From Arenimonas sp. (GTDB taxonomy: Bacteria > Pseudomonadota > Gammaproteobacteria > Xanthomonadales > Xanthomonadaceae): DNA of 11,981 nt. The notes under the pieces were generated by a model. The model did not search any database, was not told where the DNA came from, and saw only the letters and a program-made list of their open reading frames with translations. Below, one piece after another: positions 6,185 to 11,981 of this stretch; position 1 is the stretch's first letter, and every line of letters begins with the position of its first letter. The translations under genes and the position numbers were made by a program. The stretch lies in contig DNNT01000201.1 in NCBI GenBank assembly GCA_003497545.1, positions 228 through 12,208 on the forward strand. Reading direction: 5' to 3'.

Positions 6185-6736
6185 ATGACCGAAGCCCTGC
6201 TGCCCGCGCACGCCCAAGTGGCCGCCGAACTCGACGCCCTGGAAGCCGCGCTGGAGCCCTCGGACCTGCACGGGTCGCTGTGCGGTTACCTGGCCGGGGG
6301 CGGCAAGCACGACCGCAAGGGCTGGTTCGCGGCGGTGATGTCGGACCCGCTGGTTTCGCCGCCGGCGCCGGACAGCGCGCTTGACCAGCTCTACGAAGCC
6401 AGCACGCGGCAGCTCGAATCGCCGGATTTCGCCTTCGAACTGCTGCTGCCCGGGGAAGACCGCCCGGTGGGCGAGCGCGCCGACGGCCTGCTGGCCTGGT
6501 GCCGCGGTTTCCTGGGCGGTTTCGGCCTGGCCGCCGGCGCCGAGCCGCCGCTGTCGGAGGAAGCCGAGGAAGCCCTGGGAGACCTGGCCCGCATCGCCGC
6601 CAGCGACCTGAGCTACGACGACCCGGACGCCGACGAGGACGCCCTGGAGGAAGTGGCGGAATTCGTACGCGTGGCCGTGATGCTGCTGCACAGCGACTGC
6701 GTGCTGGGTCCGAGGCACCGCCGCAAGCTCAACTGA
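6185..6736 (+). CDS. ygfB: YgfB/YecA (UPF0149) family protein
   Basis: A 183-residue acidic, mostly helical cytosolic protein of the UPF0149 family. Family marks are SDLHGSLCGYLAGG (26-39), WCRGFLGGFG (105-114) and the C-terminal DALEEVAEFVRVAVMLLHSD (152-171). The biochemical role is not settled; in Pseudomonas aeruginosa YgfB has been reported to modulate expression of a cell-wall amidase gene. ATG 6185 follows the extended -10 by a short leader without a good Shine-Dalgarno site. pepP starts 7 bases after its stop, so they form an operon, as in E. coli. It is divergent from the GGDEF-EAL gene, whereas in E. coli it is next to zapA. Confidence 0.93.
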   Translation: MTEALLPAHAQVAAELDALEAALEPSDLHGSLCGYLAGGGKHDRKGWFAAVMSDPLVSPPAPDSALDQLYEASTRQLESPDFAFELLLPGEDRPVGERADGLLAWCRGFLGGFGLAAGAEPPLSEEAEEALGDLARIAASDLSYDDPDADEDALEEVAEFVRVAVMLLHSDCVLGPRHRRKLN

Positions 6737-6743
6737 CGCCGCC

Positions 6744-8054
6744 ATGATCAAACCGGCCGAATTCGCCCGCCGCCGCAAGCAGCTGATGCGCATGGCCGAT
6801 GAGGACGCCATCCTCATCCTGCCCAGTGCGCCGCTGCGGGTGCGCAGCCACGACACACACTACCCCTACCGCCAGGACAGCGATTTCTGGTACCTGAGCG
6901 GATTCGCGGAACCCGAGGCGGTGCTGGTGCTGGTGCCGGGCCGCAAGCACGGCGAAACCCTGCTGTTCTGCCGCGACCGCGACCCCGAGCGTGAAGCCTG
7001 GGACGGCCCGCGCGCCGGCACCGAGGGTGCGGTGGAAGCGCATGGCATGGACGACGCCTACCCGATCACCGACCTCGACGAAATCCTGCCCGGGTTGCTC
7101 GAGGGCCGTTCGCGCGTCTACTACCACTTCGGCCGCGACACCGAATTCGACCTCAAGCTGATCGGCTGGGTGAACCGCGTGCGCTCGCAGGTGCGCCAGG
7201 GCGCGCAGCCGCCGCACGAGTTCCTCGAACTCGGCCACCTGCTGCACGAGCTGCGCCTGTTCAAGAGCGCGGCCGAGCTGAAGCTGATGCGCCGCGCCGC
7301 GGCGATCGCCGCGGAGGCGCAGCTGGCGGCCATGCGCGCCACCCGCCCGGGTGGCCGTGAATACGAAGTGGAAGCGGCGCTGCAGTACGTTTACCGCAAG
7401 AACGACGCCGTGGCCGCCTACGAGCCCATCGTCGGCGCCGGCGCCAACGGCTGCGTGCTGCACTACCGCGCCAACAACGGCCCGCTGGCCGACGGCGCGC
7501 TGCTGTTGTGCGACGCCGGCGCCGAATACGCCAACTACGCCTCCGACATCACCCGCACCTGGCCGGTGAACGGCCACTATTCGAAGGAGCAGCGCGCGCT
7601 CTACGAGCTGGTGCTGAAGGCGCAGGCGGCGGCGATGGAACAGGCGCGCCCGGGGCGGCCCTGGATCCTGGGCCATGAAGCCGCGGTGGAAGTGCTCACC
7701 GAGGGAATGCTGTCGCTGGGCCTGCTCAAGGGCACGCTGAAGGCGGCGCTGCAGTCAGGCGCCTACCGCAAGTTCTACATGCACAAGACCGGCCACTGGC
7801 TGGGCCTGGACGTGCACGACGTGGGCGAATACAAGGTCGCCGGCGACTACCGCGAACTCGAGCCGGGCATGGTGTTCACCATCGAACCCGGCATCTACAT
7901 CGCCCCGGGCAGCAAGGGCGTGCCGGCGAAGTGGCAGGGCATCGGCATCCGCATCGAAGACGACGTCGTCGTCACCCCCGCCGGCCACGAAGTGCTGACC
8001 GACGCCGTCCCCCGCGAAGTCGACGCCATCGAGGCGGTCCTGGCGACCCGGTGA
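6744..8054 (+). CDS. pepP: Xaa-Pro aminopeptidase (aminopeptidase P)
   Basis: PepP releases N-terminal residues that precede proline, using a dinuclear manganese centre. The 436-residue product has the N-terminal creatinase-like domain (about 1-170) and the C-terminal pita-bread catalytic domain. The five metal ligands are visible: Asp257 (CDAG), Asp268 (SDIT), His351 (TGHWLG), Glu381 (IEPGIY) and Glu405 (RIEDD). His240 and His358 match the substrate and proton-shuttle histidines. Length and residue spacing closely match the E. coli enzyme, so it should be active. It begins 7 bases after ygfB. In E. coli ubiH follows pepP; here the next thing is a large inverted repeat and the convergent holC gene. 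Confidence 0.97.
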   Translation: MIKPAEFARRRKQLMRMADEDAILILPSAPLRVRSHDTHYPYRQDSDFWYLSGFAEPEAVLVLVPGRKHGETLLFCRDRDPEREAWDGPRAGTEGAVEAHGMDDAYPITDLDEILPGLLEGRSRVYYHFGRDTEFDLKLIGWVNRVRSQVRQGAQPPHEFLELGHLLHELRLFKSAAELKLMRRAAAIAAEAQLAAMRATRPGGREYEVEAALQYVYRKNDAVAAYEPIVGAGANGCVLHYRANNGPLADGALLLCDAGAEYANYASDITRTWPVNGHYSKEQRALYELVLKAQAAAMEQARPGRPWILGHEAAVEVLTEGMLSLGLLKGTLKAALQSGAYRKFYMHKTGHWLGLDVHDVGEYKVAGDYRELEPGMVFTIEPGIYIAPGSKGVPAKWQGIGIRIEDDVVVTPAGHEVLTDAVPREVDAIEAVLATR

Positions 8055-8056
8055 CT

Positions 8057-8186
8057 GGTTTTTGCCACGGATTTACGCGGATGAACGCGGATAAGAGACA
8101 CGGAAAGGGCGAGAGCGAAATTCAGAATTGATTTCGCTTTACCTGTGTTGATCCGCGTTCATCCGCGTAAATCCGTGGCCAAAACC
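8057..8186. repeat. Large inverted repeat (35 of 36 bp) with internal 10-base periodicity
   Basis: Arms at 8057-8092 and 8151-8186 are reverse complements at 35 of 36 positions; the one difference is a T versus G near the outer end. The 58-base centre holds a second inverted repeat, AGCGAAAT (8114-8121) with ATTTCGCT (8131-8138). Each arm is itself built of tandem 10-base units (ACGCGGATGA, ACGCGGATAA, plus a shorter ACGGATTT). The element fills almost the whole gap between the convergent pepP and holC stops, starting 2 bases after the pepP stop. It has no T-run on either strand, no coding capacity of its own and no transposase. The CCACGGATTTACGCGGAT-like wording looks like a dispersed intergenic repeat, but copy number cannot be seen here. 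Confidence 0.92.
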
Positions 8187-8190
8187 GCTC

Positions 8191-8616
8191 TTACATGTCG
8201 TGCTTGGCGAGGTCCAGGCCGAGCGACTGGTAGTGCTTCCAGCGCGCGCGCAGGGGACCACGCGCGGATTCGTCGGCGGGCACGACTTCCAGTACGCGTT
8301 CGAAGCCCGCGGGCACCGGGGCGTCGCGCAGGTTCAGCACCAGCGCGCGCATCGGCGGCGATTGTTCGGGCGGGGCGATCAGCACCTCCACCTCGTCTTC
8401 GTCCTCCTCGACGCCGGCCACCTGGTGCGGCAGGAATTCGTCGGGGTCGAAGGACCACATCAGGTCGTCCAGGGCCTCGGCCTGGGCCATGGACGCGGCC
8501 AGCACGAGCAGCGGCTGCCCGGAGTGCACGGCCCGCCGGGCCAGTTCGCACACCAGCAGCAGCGGCTGCTCGCGGAAACGCGGCTTGCCGATCAGGTAGA
8601 AATCGGCGCGCGGCAC
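8191..8616 (-). CDS. holC: DNA polymerase III subunit chi
   Basis: Chi is an accessory clamp-loader subunit that links the replisome to the C-terminal tail of SSB. The 141-residue product has the expected length and the family's N-terminal ADFYLIGKPRF (4-14), the central LDDLMWSFDPDEFLPH (49-64) and a C-terminal WKHYQSLG helix (126-133). The start is GTG (8616-8614), one base after the pepA stop, so translation is probably coupled to pepA. The pepA-holC pair is conserved as in E. coli, where valS comes next; here the gene is followed by a large inverted repeat and convergent pepP. Confidence 0.93.
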   Translation of the reverse strand: MPRADFYLIGKPRFREQPLLLVCELARRAVHSGQPLLVLAASMAQAEALDDLMWSFDPDEFLPHQVAGVEEDEDEVEVLIAPPEQSPPMRALVLNLRDAPVPAGFERVLEVVPADESARGPLRARWKHYQSLGLDLAKHDM

Positions 8617-8617
8617 G

Positions 8618-10093
<1,476 letters not shown>

Positions 10094-10107
10094 GGGCTTT
10101 GATTCCG

Positions 10108-10113
10108 TACAAT
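10108..10113 (+). promoter_or_regulatory. Candidate -10 element of lptF
   Basis: TACAAT predicts a start near 10120, giving a leader of about 47 bases before ATG 10167. There is no recognisable -35 at 17 bases (GAGGGT). The site lies between the pepA start codon and the pepA -10, so the two divergent promoters interlock. Confidence 0.5.
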
Positions 10114-10124
10114 CAGGACCTGCG

Positions 10125-10133
10125 ATTCTAGCA
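10125..10133 (-). promoter_or_regulatory. Probable extended -10 promoter of pepA-holC
   Basis: The minus strand reads TGCTAGAAT (10133-10125), an extended -10 identical to the one before ygfB. It predicts a start near 10118 and a leader of about 25 bases before ATG 10093. Confidence 0.65.
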
Positions 10134-10166
10134 AGCCCACCCCTCCCCAGCCCGGCAAGCCCCCGA

Positions 10167-11249
10167 ATGCTGTTGATCGAGCGATACCTGCTGCGCCAGT
10201 TCGCCCAGAGCGTCGCGGCCGTGGCCGTGGTGCTGCTGCTGGTGGGCCTGGGCGGGCTGCTGGTGGACCTGATGAGCGAGATCGCCCGGGGCAAGGTGCC
10301 GGCCGGCCTGCTGCTGTCGCAGCTGGGCCTGCGTTCGATCCAGGTCCTGCCCATCCTGCTCCCGCTGGCGCTGTTCATCGGCCTTCTGCTGGCGGTGGGG
10401 CGGCTCTATGGCGACAGCGAGATGGCCGTGCTCTCGTCGGTGGGCCGCGGCCCGCGCCAGTTGCTGCGGCCGCTGCTGTGGGTGACGCTGCCGGTGGTGG
10501 CCGTGGTGGCCTTCGCCTCGCTGTGGGCGGCGCCGGCCGGGGCGCGGCTGGCGCAGCGCATGGTCGAGGAGGCGAACCGCTCCTTCCTGGTCGCCGGCCT
10601 CGAGGCCGGGCGCTTCATCGAGTTGCCTGGCCGTGCCGGCATCCTCTACGTCGGCGAGATCAACACCGACGGCACCCGCTTCGGCCGGATGTTCGTGCAG
10701 ACCGAACGCGAAGGCCGGCTCGACGTGATCACCGCGCGTGAAGGCGAACTCTTCCTCGAGGGCGAAGCCGACCGCTACCTGCGCCTGCGCGACGGATTCC
10801 GGGTGGAAGGCGACCCGACCCGCCGCGACTACCGCATGATGCGTTTCGCCGAGAACGAGCTGCAGGTGCCCGACGCGGAGCCGGACGTGGACCCCGCCAA
10901 CCTCGAGTCCGCGCCCAGCGAGGCCTTGCTGGTGCTGGCGGAGGCGCCGGCGCGTGCCGAACTGCACTGGCGCCTGGCCACGCCGCTGATGGCGCTGGTG
11001 CTGGGCCTGCTGGCGCTGCCCCTGGGCCGCGGTGAGCCGCGCCAGGCGCGCTACGGTCGCGTGCTGGCGGCCCTGCTGATCTACATCAACGCCATGATCC
11101 TGCTGGTGCTGGGCAAGGGCTGGCTGGCCGCCGGCACGCTGCCGGCCTGGGCCGGCCTGTGGTGGCTGCTGGTGCCGCTGGCCCTGCTGGCCACCTGGCT
11201 GCTGCTCACCGACGGCCGCCTGCCGCGCCCGCGCAAGGTGGCCGCATGA
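10167..11249 (+). CDS. lptF: LPS export ABC transporter permease LptF
   Basis: LptF pairs with LptG and the ATPase LptB2 to extract lipopolysaccharide from the inner membrane and pass it to LptC and the periplasmic bridge. The 360-residue product has the YjgP/YjgQ layout: three N-terminal membrane segments (about 14-36, 58-81, 99-121), a periplasmic beta-jellyroll (about 125-265) and three C-terminal segments (about 270-288, 298-317, 327-347). Conserved stretches are IERYLLRQF (4-12), [14 protein letters not shown] (80-93), which includes the coupling helix to LptB, and [11 protein letters not shown] (264-274). ATG 10167 fits the family start; no clear Shine-Dalgarno site is visible. Its TGA overlaps the lptG ATG by 4 bases, so the two permeases are translationally coupled. 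Confidence 0.96.
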   Translation: MLLIERYLLRQFAQSVAAVAVVLLLVGLGGLLVDLMSEIARGKVPAGLLLSQLGLRSIQVLPILLPLALFIGLLLAVGRLYGDSEMAVLSSVGRGPRQLLRPLLWVTLPVVAVVAFASLWAAPAGARLAQRMVEEANRSFLVAGLEAGRFIELPGRAGILYVGEINTDGTRFGRMFVQTEREGRLDVITAREGELFLEGEADRYLRLRDGFRVEGDPTRRDYRMMRFAENELQVPDAEPDVDPANLESAPSEALLVLAEAPARAELHWRLATPLMALVLGLLALPLGRGEPRQARYGRVLAALLIYINAMILLVLGKGWLAAGTLPAWAGLWWLLVPLALLATWLLLTDGRLPRPRKVAA

Positions 11250-11981
11250 GGCTGCGCCCGGGCACGCTCGACCTCTACCTTGCGCGCAGCGTGATGCTGG
11301 CCACGCTCGGCACCTGGGCGGTGCTGCTGGGCTTCGACCTCATCAGCGCACTGGTGAACGAGCTCGACGAGGTGGGCGAAGGTGGCTACACGCTCAGCCA
11401 CGCGCTGCTGTTCACCATCTACACGCTGCCGCGGCGCGCCTACGAGGTGTTCCCGACGGTGGCGCTGATCGGCACGGTGCTGGGCCTGGGCGGGCTGTCT
11501 GCGCGCTCGGAACTCACCGCCATGCGCGCGGTGGGCCTGTCGCGGCTGCGCGTGGGCCTGGGCGCGCTGATCGGCATCGGACTGCTCACCGCGCTGATGG
11601 TGGTGAACGCGGAAACCGCGGCGCCCTTCGGCGAACAGAGTGCGCAGACGGTGGCCAACTCGGCCAAGACCGGCGACGTGGTGATGGCGCGCGTGTCCGG
11701 CCTGTGGGCGCGCGAAGGCAACACCTTCATCAACGCCCGCGACGGCCAGCGCCGCGAGCAGGACGGCGAGACCTGGACCGAGCTGCAGGGCGTGCGCCTG
11801 TTCGAGTTCGATGACGAAGGCCGGCTGCTGTCGCTGGCCGAGGCGCGCACCGCCGAACACCGCGGCGACGTGTGGACCCTGCGCGAACTGCGCCGGTCGC
11901 GCTTCGGCGAACGTTCGGTGCAAACCGAGGAAGTGGCCGAGGAGCGCTGGGCCAGCGGCCTGGACGACCAGGCGCTGGCGG
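11246..11981 (+). CDS. lptG: LPS export ABC transporter permease LptG (5' part, cut by window edge)
   Basis: The open frame starts at ATG 11246, overlapping the lptF stop as ATGA, and runs without a stop to the window end; 245 residues of an expected 350-370 are visible. It begins RPGTLDLYLARSVMLATLG (4-22), followed by a membrane segment (about 15-37), a second pair of segments (about 52-84 and 103-121), the coupling-helix stretch SARSELTAMRAVGLSRLRVG (85-104) and the start of the periplasmic jellyroll with SGLWAREGNTFINA (151-164). This matches LptG, the partner of LptF in the LptB2FG transporter. Its C-terminal membrane segments lie beyond the window. Confidence 0.95.
   Translation, partial: MRLRPGTLDLYLARSVMLATLGTWAVLLGFDLISALVNELDEVGEGGYTLSHALLFTIYTLPRRAYEVFPTVALIGTVLGLGGLSARSELTAMRAVGLSRLRVGLGALIGIGLLTALMVVNAETAAPFGEQSAQTVANSAKTGDVVMARVSGLWAREGNTFINARDGQRREQDGETWTELQGVRLFEFDDEGRLLSLAEARTAEHRGDVWTLRELRRSRFGERSVQTEEVAEERWASGLDDQALA

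Noticed and set aside
8057..8186. CRISPR-like array or intrinsic terminator
   Set aside because: The 10-base units are contiguous with no unique spacers, and neither strand has a T-run after the stem, so only an inverted repeat is called.
10128..10967. Open frame antisense to lptF
   Set aside because: Gln/His-rich shadow of the lptF membrane protein; no motif or ribosome-binding site.

Overview
The window is high-GC (roughly 70%), gene-dense bacterial chromosome. Protein families, gene order and promoter style point to a gammaproteobacterium of the Lysobacteraceae/Xanthomonadaceae type (Lysobacter- or Luteimonas-like). This is judged from recognised families and synteny, without any search. 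I see no phage, transposase, CRISPR array or defence island. Nearly everything is housekeeping.

Layout, left to right. The 3' end of a tRNA (possibly Gln) and a textbook intrinsic terminator open the window. Next on the + strand is a cyclic-nucleotide-binding/rhodanese fusion protein (140-1192). It converges on a minus-strand cluster which, in transcription order, is a PAS-PAS-GGDEF-EAL c-di-GMP enzyme (6060-3760), a small coiled-coil TIGR02449-type protein (3727-3506), zapA (3509-3216), 6S RNA (about 3175-2990), 5-formyltetrahydrofolate cyclo-ligase ygfA (2986-2405), an EVE-domain protein (2396-1941) and rpiA (1924-1271). Divergent from the GGDEF-EAL gene run ygfB and pepP on the + strand (6185-8054). 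These converge on holC and pepA on the minus strand (8191-10093). pepA is divergent from lptF-lptG, and lptG runs off the right edge.

Two conserved clusters meet here. One matches the E. coli rpiA / ygfA / ssrS / zapA / ygfB / pepP neighbourhood, with extra genes (EVE, TIGR02449, GGDEF-EAL) inserted. The other matches E. coli lptG-lptF / pepA-holC. The junction between pepP and holC (8055-8190) is filled by a large, nearly perfect inverted repeat. The other convergent gap (CNB-rhodanese/rpiA) is filled by a different perfect 22-bp inverted repeat.

Functional themes: cell division (ZapA and a small coiled-coil partner), stationary-phase transcription control (6S RNA), one-carbon and pentose-phosphate metabolism (YgfA, RpiA), nucleotide signalling (CNB-rhodanese, GGDEF-EAL), peptide turnover (PepP, PepA), the DNA polymerase III clamp-loader accessory chi (HolC) and LPS export (LptF, LptG). 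I found no convincing new multi-gene system. The most interesting point is that the ribosome-binding site of ygfA, which uses a TTG start, lies inside the closing stem of 6S RNA. This suggests that folding of the 6S part of a readthrough transcript could gate YgfA translation.
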